This document shows positions 9,232 to 18,078 of a stretch of 64,000 bases of DNA, piece after piece (the stretch's first letter is position 1; every line of letters starts with the position of its first letter). Source of the DNA: Marinomonas gallaica (GTDB taxonomy: Bacteria > Pseudomonadota > Gammaproteobacteria > Pseudomonadales > Marinomonadaceae). A program made the position numbers and the translations under genes. The stretch is from assembly GCF_001639745.1 (NCBI RefSeq), contig NZ_LTAX01000003.1, positions 62,001-126,000 of the forward strand. The letters are read 5' to 3'. The notes beneath the pieces were generated by a model that did not search any database, was not told the DNA's origin, and saw only the letters and a program-made list of their open reading frames with translations.

Positions 9232-9338
9232 AATTAAGCATGAGAACCGAGCCTGCAGTCCGGAAAGTCGCCGATGAGCGATGCTCTCAACATATCCTCA
9301 AAAAGGATGTGTCACTTGCTTAGAACAAAGAGAATTTT

Positions 9339-10688
9339 ATGCAAGAGAAAAAATCCATCCACGGCTCTTGGGCGAGCCGCTGGATCTTTATCTTAGCCGC
9401 AACGGGATCGGCGGTTGGCCTAGGTAACATCTGGAAATTTCCTTACATTACTGGCGAAAATGGTGGTGGTGCGTTTGTACTGGTTTACCTGCTGTGTATT
9501 GCTCTGGTTGGTATTCCGATCATGTTAGCCGAAGTATTCATCGGTCGTCGTGCTCGTCAAAGTCCTTACAATGCGCTGCAAGAACTTGCTGAAGAATCAG
9601 GCAAAAGCAAAAATTGGGGCTTAATAGGCCTTATGGGCATGTTAGCTGGCGTGATGATACTGTCTTTTTACTCTGTCGTTGCAGGCTGGGTTTTACAGTA
9701 CATTGTTTCTACCGCAAATGGCTCATTAAACGATATTACATCTGAACAAGCTGGCGCTGTTTTCTCTGGCTTACTTGCTGATCCATCTACGCTGCTGATG
9801 TGGCACAGTATCTTTATGATCATGGTTGTTGTGGTCGTTATTGGTGGTGTGAACGCGGGGATTGAGCGCGCAACACGTATCATGATGCCAGCTCTATTTA
9901 TCTTGCTGTTTGTACTGTTTGGTTACGGCATGAGCACAGATGGCTTTGAAGCGGGCTGGGATTTCATGTTTGACTTTGATTTCAGCAAGTTAACTTGGGA
10001 CTCTGTATTAGTTGCTGTGGGCCACTCCTTCTTCACCCTATCATTGGGTATGGGCACGATCATGGCTTATGGCTCTTACATGCCTAAACGCGCATCAATC
10101 GGCTCAACCGTTCTTGCGATTGGCTTCCTTGATACCTTAGTAGCCTTGGTAGCGGGCCTTGCGATTTTCCCTATCATCTTCTCTAACGGAATGGATCCTG
10201 CTGCAGGCCCAGGCTTGATGTTTGTCTCTTTGCCAGTAGCCTTTGGCCAAATGGCTGGTGGTCAATTCTTTGGTACATTGTTCTTTATCCTGATTGGTGT
10301 AGCCGCTTGGACATCCGCGATTTCTCTGCTAGAACCTACCGTTGCTTTCCTTGTTGAACGCATGGGCATGAAGCGCTCTACCGCTTCAATCTCTATCGGT
10401 ATTGTTGTATGGGCGGTAGGTATTCTATGTCTAGGGTCATTCAACTTTATGTCTGATGTAACCATTTTCGGCAAAAATATTTTTGATACGCTGGACTACG
10501 CCACTGCCAATATTATGCTACCTCTTGGTGGTATCTTCATTGCTCTGTTTGCTGGCTGGACTGTTAAGCAAAAGATTGCGGCAGATGAGCTGAACTTTAA
10601 ATCTGAAAGCTTATTCAAACTTTGGTTGTTTGTTATCAAGTTTATTGCACCCGTCGCCGTTGCTATCGTGTTTGTACTTAACCTTTAA
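9339..10688 (+). CDS. Sodium-dependent amino acid symporter of the NSS (SNF) family
   Basis: 449 residues with about 11-12 membrane segments. The family hallmark in TM1, ATGSAVGLGNIWKFPY, is complete and carries the unwound GLGN substrate and sodium site, followed by GGGAFVLVYL and the PIMLAEVFIGRR motif. Bacterial relatives (LeuT, MhsT, Tyt1) import hydrophobic, aromatic or other neutral amino acids with sodium. The substrate here cannot be read from sequence. Transcribed alone, with its own terminator at 10711. Confidence 0.93.
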   Translation: MQEKKSIHGSWASRWIFILAATGSAVGLGNIWKFPYITGENGGGAFVLVYLLCIALVGIPIMLAEVFIGRRARQSPYNALQELAEESGKSKNWGLIGLMGMLAGVMILSFYSVVAGWVLQYIVSTANGSLNDITSEQAGAVFSGLLADPSTLLMWHSIFMIMVVVVVIGGVNAGIERATRIMMPALFILLFVLFGYGMSTDGFEAGWDFMFDFDFSKLTWDSVLVAVGHSFFTLSLGMGTIMAYGSYMPKRASIGSTVLAIGFLDTLVALVAGLAIFPIIFSNGMDPAAGPGLMFVSLPVAFGQMAGGQFFGTLFFILIGVAAWTSAISLLEPTVAFLVERMGMKRSTASISIGIVVWAVGILCLGSFNFMSDVTIFGKNIFDTLDYATANIMLPLGGIFIALFAGWTVKQKIAADELNFKSESLFKLWLFVIKFIAPVAVAIVFVLNL

Positions 10689-10710
10689 CAACGAATACAC
10701 TTAGAAACAC

Positions 10711-10737
10711 AAAAACCCTGCTAAGCAGGGTTTTTTT
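10711..10737. terminator. Bidirectional terminator between the NSS and DUF2061 genes
   Basis: AAAAACCCTGC and GCAGGGTTTTT pair around a three-base loop, with seven T residues on the plus strand and an A-run at the other side. It overlaps the stop codon of the convergent DUF2061 gene by a few bases. Confidence 0.9.
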
Positions 10738-10972
10738 ATGAGCTTTTTAAGGCATACGTATCAAATACTGAGCGCAAACCAAGCCTTAAAGAAGCTTGCT
10801 TCTCTGGCGTCATGCGCTGCCAAAATTTTTCATGGAAGTAATACGCTACGGTATTAATTGCCGGCTCAATGGTGGCAACCAACCCACCGACTAAGAAACT
10901 ACCAGTGATCAAATATGCGACAGAGAAAGCGACTGTAAAATGCATAACGGCGAAGGTCAGTGTTTTAGTCAT
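10736..10972 (-). CDS. Small DUF2061 membrane protein
   Basis: 78 residues matching DUF2061: HFTVAFSVAYLITGSFLVGG followed by ATIEPAINTVAYYFHEKFW. There are two predicted membrane helices. Function is unknown. The ATG is preceded by AGAGG with eight-base spacing. That ribosome site lies in the 3' arm of a perfect inverted repeat (10982-11009), suggesting control of its translation or an operator. It is monocistronic between two terminator-bounded units. Confidence 0.88.
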   Translation of the reverse strand: MTKTLTFAVMHFTVAFSVAYLITGSFLVGGLVATIEPAINTVAYYFHEKFWQRMTPEKQASLRLGLRSVFDTYALKSS

Positions 10973-10981
10973 TTGAGTTAC

Positions 10982-11009
10982 CTCTGAGTGTTATTGAATA
11001 CACTCAGAG
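10982..11009 (-). promoter_or_regulatory. Inverted repeat covering the ribosome site of the DUF2061 gene
   Basis: CTCTGAGTGT and ACACTCAGAG form a perfect 10-bp dyad with an eight-base spacer. Read as RNA from the minus strand, the 3' arm contains four of the five bases of the AGAGG ribosome site, eight bases before the ATG. It may be a ribosome-site-masking hairpin or a protein operator. Confidence 0.5.
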
Positions 11010-11069
11010 TAAATAAAAACCAATAATACCTAAAATTAATTAAATATATAACATTGATAGCCAAAGCCA

Positions 11070-11936
11070 CTATGATAGAAAAGCGGATACATCCGAATAA
11101 GCCTTTATACCAACGATAGGCTTAGTATCAAGCACACCTAACCAAAACCCAGAGCCAATCAGAGATAGATTCTCTAAAGGCGCTTCAGATAAAAAACTTA
11201 GCCACTTTTCCGCTTCAGCTTGCGTCAAACTTTCCGCCACCAAAATAGTAGCGCCGGGCTGCAAGGCGCCAACTAATACAGACACCTCAGCAGCAGTTTT
11301 AACGCCTTCGATATAACGATACAACTGCTGACTTTCAGATAAGGACCAACAAACAAGATGCGACATCAGAGCACTATTATCCGCATTAATAATCAGTGTT
11401 ATTGGACCGTCCGTTTTAACTTTAGATCCACTCGTTTTTATGGATGATACCCGTTCTACTAACGCACTTTGCAAGCATAACCGAGCGACTAAAGCGCTTT
11501 TTTGATTACGTAACTTTTGCAGAGCGGGTAGTAAGCCCTTCTTCAAAAGCACACTCACAGGGTACTGCTTACTGGCTTCTTGAAATAAACGTTGCCACTT
11601 ACTCTGATTCAATTCAACAACCGCTGCAATAAACTGCCACTGCCAATCAGGCCATTGGTCCTCATCACCTTTCATACGTAGATCATCTGAACCAGAATCC
11701 AACAACGCACGAACCTTACCGACGGATACCCCCTGATTAATCCAATACAAAATCCGCTTCACGCGCTCAACATCTTGTAGACAATATAAGCGATGACCTT
11801 TTTCAGTTCGAAACGGTTTCAATAAACCATAGCGACGCTCCCACGCCCTTAAGGTGACAGAATTGACACCTGTCTGCTCTGAAAGAATTCGTATTGGAAA
11901 GTAATCCGAAGCTATTAATTCAGTCGTAATGTTCAT
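11070..11936 (-). CDS. MerR-family regulator of the LitR/CarH type without an obvious B12 motif
   Basis: 288 residues. The N-terminal MerR domain (about 15-82) carries the CarH/LitR-type helix pattern LRAWERRYGLLKPFRTEKG. The C-terminal 200 residues look like a decayed cobalamin-binding fold (NADNSALMSHLVCWSL, LVGALQPGATILVAESL), but I cannot find the E-x3-H-x2-G adenosylcobalamin motif of light-sensing CarH/LitR. It is divergent from an oxidoreductase-DUF523-photolyase operon, an arrangement found in LitR-controlled light-inducible clusters of other gammaproteobacteria. It probably controls that operon and itself, either with a B12-binding paralog or through another signal. Confidence 0.85.
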   Translation of the reverse strand: MNITTELIASDYFPIRILSEQTGVNSVTLRAWERRYGLLKPFRTEKGHRLYCLQDVERVKRILYWINQGVSVGKVRALLDSGSDDLRMKGDEDQWPDWQWQFIAAVVELNQSKWQRLFQEASKQYPVSVLLKKGLLPALQKLRNQKSALVARLCLQSALVERVSSIKTSGSKVKTDGPITLIINADNSALMSHLVCWSLSESQQLYRYIEGVKTAAEVSVLVGALQPGATILVAESLTQAEAEKWLSFLSEAPLENLSLIGSGFWLGVLDTKPIVGIKAYSDVSAFLS

Positions 11937-11953
11937 TCATGCATACCTGAGGC

Positions 11954-11978
11954 TTGTACAAAATCATTTTATGTACAA
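11954..11978. promoter_or_regulatory. First dyad in the MerR/photolyase promoter region
   Basis: TTGTACA-N11-TGTACAA forms a perfect inverted pair. The left half is itself part of the palindrome TTGTACAA. It lies just upstream of the MerR start codon on its own side, so it is placed for autoregulation. Confidence 0.5.
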
Positions 11979-11981
11979 AAA

Positions 11982-12012
11982 TTAACTTATACAAAATATA
12001 TTCTTGTATAAG
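11982..12012 (+). promoter_or_regulatory. Second dyad and candidate long-spacer promoter for the photolyase operon
   Basis: CTTATACAA-N9-TTGTATAAG (11986-12012) is a perfect 27-base dyad. A candidate -35 TTAACT (11982-11987) and -10 TATAAG (12007-12012) are 19 bases apart. MerR-family proteins typically act on such stretched spacers, and the dyad fills it. The two dyads share the core TGTA/TACA half-site. Confidence 0.55.
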
Positions 12013-12046
12013 ATTAAAAAACAAATATCACATAGAGAACATAAAT

Positions 12047-13015
12047 ATGACATCCGGTATTCCTCGCACACAATTTGCTATCATCGGAGCAGGCCTTGCA
12101 GGCGCAACATTTAGCTATCTTGCCCGTAAACAAGGGCTTGAATGCATGATACTTGAAAAGTCTCGTGGTACCGGAGGCCGGGCAGGAAGCAAACGCTTAG
12201 GTGAATACAGTGTCGACCTTGGCGCGAGCATTATTAGTTTTGGCGATGAAGAGCTTACTGAATTGCGAGAAGCACTGCTAAAGGATCACATCATTGAACG
12301 CTGGCAAAGCGCCTACGTGGGCGTTCCACGCATGTCTTCAATCGCTCGATTCCTAACCCAAGATACGCCACTCCTCACTGAGACCAAAGTTCATCATATT
12401 GAACGACAAGGTAGCAAGTGGCTACTGCGTGACGACAAGTACCAGCCAATTTGTCTGACAGAACATGTTGTGATCGCAACCCCAGCAGTGCAGTCTGCTA
12501 TGTTATTAGCAACCATTCCAAATTCTGGCGCTTTACTCCAATTCGCCAACCAAGCGGGAAGCCAAACACAACCCCAATGGAGCATGTGGGTAACAACCGA
12601 ACCTACAGACAGCGCGCCACTACAGCCTTGCCAGCATCCTATCCTAGAGTCTCTGATTAAAGACTCAGATAAACCTCAAAGAGTTGCCGGCTCGATGGAA
12701 ACATGGGTTATTCAAGCGTCCCCTCAATGGAGTAAAACGCATTTAGATACACCCAAGGAAGACGTTAAAGCCATTCTGATTGAAGCATTTACAAAGACAA
12801 CCGAATCAAACGTACAGGAGTCTGGAGAGCCACATCGCTGGCTGCTCGGACGTCAGGCGATGGCCCTTTCTCCAAACCCGTACTTTTTCGACAGCACACT
12901 AAACATCAGTTTGATTGGAGACTGGCTATGCCAAGGCGATGCAGAGGGTGCCATGTTGAGCGCGAAATTTGCTTTCGAAGCACTTCAAAAAACACTGACG
13001 GAAACGAATGCATAG
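12047..13015 (+). CDS. Renalase-like FAD/NAD(P)-dependent oxidoreductase
   Basis: 322 residues from ATG 12047 (MTSGIPRTQFAIIGAG). The Rossmann motif GAGLAGATFSYLARKQG and the following ILEKSRGTGGRAGSKR are typical of the amine-oxidase/renalase-like group. Near the C-terminus NISLIGDWLCQGDAEGAMLS is the usual second FAD contact. The frame is open further upstream but runs through the operator region, so the shorter start is right. The substrate is unknown. It is the first gene of the photolyase operon, ten bases before the next, and homologs recur in light-induced clusters. Confidence 0.88.
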   Translation: MTSGIPRTQFAIIGAGLAGATFSYLARKQGLECMILEKSRGTGGRAGSKRLGEYSVDLGASIISFGDEELTELREALLKDHIIERWQSAYVGVPRMSSIARFLTQDTPLLTETKVHHIERQGSKWLLRDDKYQPICLTEHVVIATPAVQSAMLLATIPNSGALLQFANQAGSQTQPQWSMWVTTEPTDSAPLQPCQHPILESLIKDSDKPQRVAGSMETWVIQASPQWSKTHLDTPKEDVKAILIEAFTKTTESNVQESGEPHRWLLGRQAMALSPNPYFFDSTLNISLIGDWLCQGDAEGAMLSAKFAFEALQKTLTETNA

Positions 13016-13024
13016 GAGGCTGTT

Positions 13025-14005
13025 ATGACAGTCAATGAATGCCATCCAGATCATATCAGCAAAAAAATACCGGTAGGCATTAGTGCCTGTTTATTAGGTG
13101 AAAATGTTCGTTTCAATGGTGGTCACAGTCGTTCATTGTACTGTTTAGGGCCACTTTCCGAGTACTTTGATTATCAAAAATTTTGCCCCGAAATGGCGGC
13201 GGGGTTTGGTACACCAAGACCGACTATGCGATTAGAAGGCGATCCTAATGATCCACGCCTTGTGTTTTCGAACAAGCGCGATGTGGAGATAACCGATCAA
13301 CTCGTAAGCTCTAATGAGCGTTATTTAGATAACCTGCCCGATATAGATGGCTATATCGTAATGAAGAACTCTCCCTCATGTGGCTACGAGCGCATTAAGG
13401 TATACCAAGAAAATGGTCACCCTCACATGCAAAGGGTGAGAGGTCTGTTCACTCAATCATTGATGGATCGTTATCCTCACCTCCCGATCGAAGAAGACGG
13501 CCGATTAAACGACCCTCTTTTACGAGAAAACTTTTTATTACGAGTGTTTGCTCACCATGAATTTCGCAACACAGTACTGAACGATCTATCAATGAAAAAC
13601 TTAATCGACTACCACAGTCGCTATAAGTACATCGTGATGGCGCACTCCCAAAAAGCCTACAAGACTATTGGCCGTCTTCTTTCTGGCCAAGAAAAAATGT
13701 CTATTGAAGACCTTTCTGAAGAATACTTTAAGCAATTTATGGATGCGCTCGCAAAACCAGCAAAACGCAAAGACCATTGCAATGTGCTGATGCACTTAGT
13801 GGGGTATTTAAAGCGTGAAGTCGACTCTGAAGTACGACAGGACATACTTAGCGTCGTAGAACAATACCGTCGCGGGGAAGTGAACCTAACCACACCGACT
13901 ACACTGCTATATCATTATCTAAAACTGTACGGCAGTGAATACGTTAAAGAGCAACGCTACTTTGCTCCATACCCACAAGCATTAGGCATTAGGAATACAG
14001 TGTAA
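13025..14005 (+). CDS. DUF523-DUF1722 fusion protein (YbgA-like)
   Basis: 326 residues. The N-terminal DUF523 domain (about 15-165) has conserved cysteines in VGISACLLGENVRFNGGH, CPEMAAGFGTPRPTM and NSPSCGYERIKVY. The C-terminal DUF1722/YbgA domain (about 190-310) contains YKYIVMAHSQKAYKTIGRL. The function is not established. It commonly lies beside photolyase genes, and here it ends three bases before the photolyase start, implying a shared role in the light response. The three conserved cysteine motifs could bind a metal or cluster, which is inference. Confidence 0.9.
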   Translation: MTVNECHPDHISKKIPVGISACLLGENVRFNGGHSRSLYCLGPLSEYFDYQKFCPEMAAGFGTPRPTMRLEGDPNDPRLVFSNKRDVEITDQLVSSNERYLDNLPDIDGYIVMKNSPSCGYERIKVYQENGHPHMQRVRGLFTQSLMDRYPHLPIEEDGRLNDPLLRENFLLRVFAHHEFRNTVLNDLSMKNLIDYHSRYKYIVMAHSQKAYKTIGRLLSGQEKMSIEDLSEEYFKQFMDALAKPAKRKDHCNVLMHLVGYLKREVDSEVRQDILSVVEQYRRGEVNLTTPTTLLYHYLKLYGSEYVKEQRYFAPYPQALGIRNTV

Positions 14006-14007
14006 CC

Positions 14008-15417
14008 ATGGCAATCACGCAATTAGTTTGGCTCCGAAATGATCTTAGGCTAGATGATCACCCTGCTATCGCTCAAGCCCAACAACAAGGGGAGGTGGCT
14101 GTCGTTGTATGCTTAACACCTGAGCAATGGGATGAGCACCATGAGTCCCCAGCTAAAGGTAGCTTACGCTTAAAACTCATACAGACACTACGACAGCAAG
14201 CACATGAGCTCAACATCCCCTGCCATGTGCTACCTCTGAGGCGTTTTTCGGACTGTCCAAATGCACTATTAACGCTCTGCCAAGAGCAGAACTATCAGCA
14301 AGTTTGGTGGCAAAATGAATTACCCGTTCATGAAGCCCAACGTGATGATAATACAGAGAACCATCTTCGTGAGCACAATATAGAATGCCAGCGATTTGCA
14401 CCGGACTTAATCGTTTCTCAACCCGTATTGAATCAACAAGGCCAGCCCTTTAAAGTCTTCACACCCTTTTATAAGCGCTGGCTGGCGACATTGTCAGCAA
14501 ATGTTCAATCCCCCTACGACCTGCCAAATAAGCAAACACAAGGGGAGGCTTTGCCCAATGAGTTCGTCATACCTTCTGAACAATCGAGCTACCGGGAAGA
14601 TCTATGGCCCGCAGATTATCAAGCTATTCGTGAAAAGTTATGGCATTTTTGTCATACCAAGGAAGCGCTGTACGACGAGCTACGTGATTTTCCAGCAAAA
14701 CCAAATACGAGCTTATTGTCACCTTATTTAGCACTGGGCGCTATTGGACCAAGAGCGTGCCTAGAGGCCATTATTTATTCTGCCTCTCAAGACAACCGTG
14801 ACTGGCACGCAAGCGTCTGGTTAAAAGAGCTCGCTTGGCGAGATTTTTATAAGCAACTAATGGGCTTTTTTCCTGACTTATCTAAGTCACTCCCTTTTAA
14901 GCCTGAAACAGTGAACGTCATTTGGAACAATAATGAAGCGGGCTTTAAGGCCTGGTGTGAAGGAAATACTGGCTTCCCTATCGTTGATGCAGCCATGCGC
15001 CAACTCAATCAAACAGGCTGGATGCACAACCGACTACGCATGATTGCAGCGAGCTTTCTAACCAAGTTATTGCTAATCGATTGGCGTAAAGGCGAAGCAT
15101 ATTTTATGAGCAAGTTAATTGATGGTGAGTTCGCTGCCAATAATGGCGGTTGGCAATGGAGCGCATCAACCGGTTGTGACGCCGCCCCCTATTTCCGAGT
15201 ATTCAACCCGACGCGTCAATCTGAACGATTCGACCCAGACGGCACCTTTATCAAAAAATTTATTCCTGAACTAAAGAGTATTCCAGCCAAAAACATTCAT
15301 AATCCAAGTAGTGCTATTCGTGATCAATGCAATTATTCAGAGCCAGTAATCGACTATAAGTTAGCTCGACAACACGCCATAGCGGCATTTGAAAACCTCA
15401 AAAAGGAGAATGAGTAG
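14008..15417 (+). CDS. phrB: Deoxyribodipyrimidine photolyase
   Basis: 469-residue class I CPD photolyase that uses FAD and blue light to split cyclobutane pyrimidine dimers. The N-terminal antenna domain begins LVWLRNDLRLDDHPAI. The FAD-binding domain shows ELAWRDFYKQLMGFFP, WCEGNTGFPIVDAAMRQL, MHNRLRMIAASFLTK and GEFAANNGGWQWSASTGCD. The last motif has the Asn that interacts with FAD. Length is normal. It is the last gene of the operon and its stop codon lies in a terminator-like hairpin. Confidence 0.96.
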   Translation: MAITQLVWLRNDLRLDDHPAIAQAQQQGEVAVVVCLTPEQWDEHHESPAKGSLRLKLIQTLRQQAHELNIPCHVLPLRRFSDCPNALLTLCQEQNYQQVWWQNELPVHEAQRDDNTENHLREHNIECQRFAPDLIVSQPVLNQQGQPFKVFTPFYKRWLATLSANVQSPYDLPNKQTQGEALPNEFVIPSEQSSYREDLWPADYQAIREKLWHFCHTKEALYDELRDFPAKPNTSLLSPYLALGAIGPRACLEAIIYSASQDNRDWHASVWLKELAWRDFYKQLMGFFPDLSKSLPFKPETVNVIWNNNEAGFKAWCEGNTGFPIVDAAMRQLNQTGWMHNRLRMIAASFLTKLLLIDWRKGEAYFMSKLIDGEFAANNGGWQWSASTGCDAAPYFRVFNPTRQSERFDPDGTFIKKFIPELKSIPAKNIHNPSSAIRDQCNYSEPVIDYKLARQHAIAAFENLKKENE

Positions 15418-15439
15418 ACTCAGGGCAGGTCTACTCATT
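15409..15439 (+). terminator. Hairpin overlapping the phrB stop codon
   Basis: AATGAGTAGAC and GTCTACTCATT form a perfect 11-bp stem with a nine-base loop. The phrB TAG stop is inside the first arm. A short T-rich tail follows, so termination is plausible but not certain. Confidence 0.55.
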
Positions 15440-15511
15440 GACTTTTACTGGCTCGGACACTATTTTGAAGTCTAATTAATCCACTTTAGAGAGTTTGTTG
15501 CCCCCAAGGGG

Positions 15512-15540
15512 TTCATCCTGCTGGAAGTTCTCTCTATAAT
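15512..15540 (+). promoter_or_regulatory. Candidate sigma-70 promoter of the MarR gene
   Basis: A perfect TATAAT (15535-15540) stands 17 bases after TTCATC (15512-15517), a weak -35. The start codon is 43 bases further on. Confidence 0.5.
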
Positions 15541-15582
15541 GCGCGTCTTTACAGACACCTCAGACATCAAAACAAGTGTTAT

Positions 15583-16065
15583 ATGCCCGAACAACAACAT
15601 CTACATGACGTCCTCGTTCATTTGCGCCGCATCATTCGTGCAACAGACCTTCAATCTAAACGAATAGTAAAAGCGTGTGGTCTTACAATCCCTCAAATCA
15701 TGGTGTTACGTGCCATTGAGGAGCTCGGAGACGTCACCGTACGCAAAATTTCTGACAATGTATCTTTGAGTCAAGCGACCGTGACAACGATCCTAAATCG
15801 TTTAGAAGAACGAAAGCTAGTTGAGCGCGTACGCGCGCAAAAAGACAAACGCATTGTGAACGCACGCCTTACCGAAGAAGGTAGAAACGTATTGCTAACA
15901 TCGCCGCCGCTGCTGCATGAAAAATTCATTTCTGAATTTGAATCGCTGCAAAGCTGGGAACAGACACAAATTCTATCTTCTTTACAGCGTGTTGCTGTAA
16001 TGATGGACGCAGAAAAGCTAGACGCTGCACCGTTACTCGATATTAACGCTCCAGGTTCGCACTAA
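15583..16065 (+). CDS. MarR-family transcriptional regulator (possibly EctR-like)
   Basis: 160 residues. A winged helix occupies about 30-110, with KISDNVSLSQATVTTILNRLEERKLVERV and the wing RAQKDKRIVNARLTEEG. The N-terminal pattern LVHLRRIIRATDLQSKRIVKACGLT recalls the EctR1 repressors of ectoine operons. The ectoine genes lie about 6.7 kb away, so the link is unproven. Single gene with its own promoter and terminator. Confidence 0.85.
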   Translation: MPEQQHLHDVLVHLRRIIRATDLQSKRIVKACGLTIPQIMVLRAIEELGDVTVRKISDNVSLSQATVTTILNRLEERKLVERVRAQKDKRIVNARLTEEGRNVLLTSPPLLHEKFISEFESLQSWEQTQILSSLQRVAVMMDAEKLDAAPLLDINAPGSH

Positions 16066-16085
16066 CTGGAATTGATGAGCAACAA

Positions 16086-16109
16086 AAAAGGCCGCATAAG
16101 CGGCCTTTT
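16086..16109. terminator. Bidirectional terminator between the MarR gene and dapB
   Basis: AAAAGGCCGC and GCGGCCTTTT pair around a four-base loop between two convergent genes. Confidence 0.9.
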
Positions 16110-16123
16110 ACTCTTCTACGTCT

Positions 16124-17027
<904 letters not shown>

Positions 17028-17034
17028 TATGTCA

Positions 17035-18045
17035 TTAGAAAATTTCATTCGGGTTTAACTCAAACCCACCATCACCTTCGGTAAATAGATCATTCGTATC
17101 TGGTTCATCACCTAACCCTGGTGGATATTCAGGCTCAATCACATTCGGACGCGCTAAGTCATTTTGACGTATAACAATTTCAACCCGACGATTAGTAGCG
17201 CGATTTTGAGCGGTATCATTTGGAACAAGGGGCCGGGTATCTGCAAAGCCCGTTACAGAAAAGCGACTTTGTTCAAGTTGCCCTGTTGCAAACAATTCTT
17301 CCGCCACAGAAATTGCTCGGGCCGATGATAACTGCCAGTTAGAGCGGAACCGTCGACTATCAATTGGAATATTGTCTGTATGACCCTCTACCGCAATACT
17401 GCCATCTAAACCAACCAATAAGTCACGCACCATGTCGATAATTGGAATAAAGTCGTAGTTCAGCTCAGCTGACCCCGACTGAAAAGACCCTTTATCTTTT
17501 AAGCGTATCGTGATGGTATTTTCTTGCGTTTCAACCTCAACAGTTCCTTTAGAAATTTCTTCACGCATGACCGACGCCACCTGTTGTGCCGTTTCTTCAG
17601 TCTGCTGAATCTGCTGTTCCCGCTGCATATCTGCTTGCGACATATCGACCGCAGTATTCGGCGAAGGCTGTCCTGCACCGTCTTGCTCGTTTAATTGAGC
17701 AGAATCCGGTTTACACATCACTTCTAGAGTGTTTTCAGGAACATCATCTGCTTTTTGTTTTACTTCGTTAATCGGTGTTGGCTCTGGCCGCCCAGGACTA
17801 AACTCCTGCGCAATGATCGAAGTCCCCATAGGAATAGATTCCGCTTCAATCTGCTTTTGCACACCAAATGCTTCTCGCATCGAACCTGCCAACTGCTTAA
17901 ATTTAAGTACATCCATTTCAGCAAACGAAAGCAGCAATACGAAGAAACACATCAGCAACGACATCAAATCGGCAAATGTCCCCATGTAGGCTGGGAGACC
18001 CTCTATACATTCGGGGCAGTCGTTTTCGTCTTCTTCATCACTCAT
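17035..18045 (-). CDS. pomB: Flagellar motor stator protein PomB (MotB family)
   Basis: 336 residues. A short acidic N-terminus is followed by one membrane helix in GTFADLMSLLMCFFVLLLSF, where D26 is the ion-binding aspartate. A long flexible linker (about 60-185) leads to an OmpA-like peptidoglycan-binding domain (VEGHTDNIPIDSRRFRSNWQLS, ANRRVEIVI). The FVLLLSFAEMDVLKFKQLAGSM sequence fits the sodium-type PomB branch better than MotB, as expected in a marine cell. It follows pomA by 33 bases. Confidence 0.93.
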   Translation of the reverse strand: MSDEEDENDCPECIEGLPAYMGTFADLMSLLMCFFVLLLSFAEMDVLKFKQLAGSMREAFGVQKQIEAESIPMGTSIIAQEFSPGRPEPTPINEVKQKADDVPENTLEVMCKPDSAQLNEQDGAGQPSPNTAVDMSQADMQREQQIQQTEETAQQVASVMREEISKGTVEVETQENTITIRLKDKGSFQSGSAELNYDFIPIIDMVRDLLVGLDGSIAVEGHTDNIPIDSRRFRSNWQLSSARAISVAEELFATGQLEQSRFSVTGFADTRPLVPNDTAQNRATNRRVEIVIRQNDLARPNVIEPEYPPGLGDEPDTNDLFTEGDGGFELNPNEIF

Positions 18046-18078
18046 GATATTTAAATCCAGTTACTAATCTGAAGAGTA

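Larger units (their letters stand above)
8883..9338. other. Divergent control region between ectA and the NSS transporter gene
   Basis: About 456 bases. The ectA-proximal part is AT-rich and holds a candidate osmotic promoter. The middle holds a minus-strand frame that resembles the end of a LysR protein. The NSS-proximal 100 bases contain several short hairpins. No complete gene is visible. Confidence 0.5.

Noticed and set aside
9240-9300. Hammerhead-like words (GGAAAGTC, CGATGAG)
   Set aside because: The order and spacing do not allow the three hammerhead stems to form.
9238-9338. Glycine riboswitch before the NSS transporter
   Set aside because: The conserved glycine-aptamer core sequences are not present, so only an unclassified structure is reported.
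11954-12046. 31-codon N-terminal extension of the renalase-like protein
   Set aside because: The frame runs through both operator dyads and the promoter; ATG 12047 gives a normal start.
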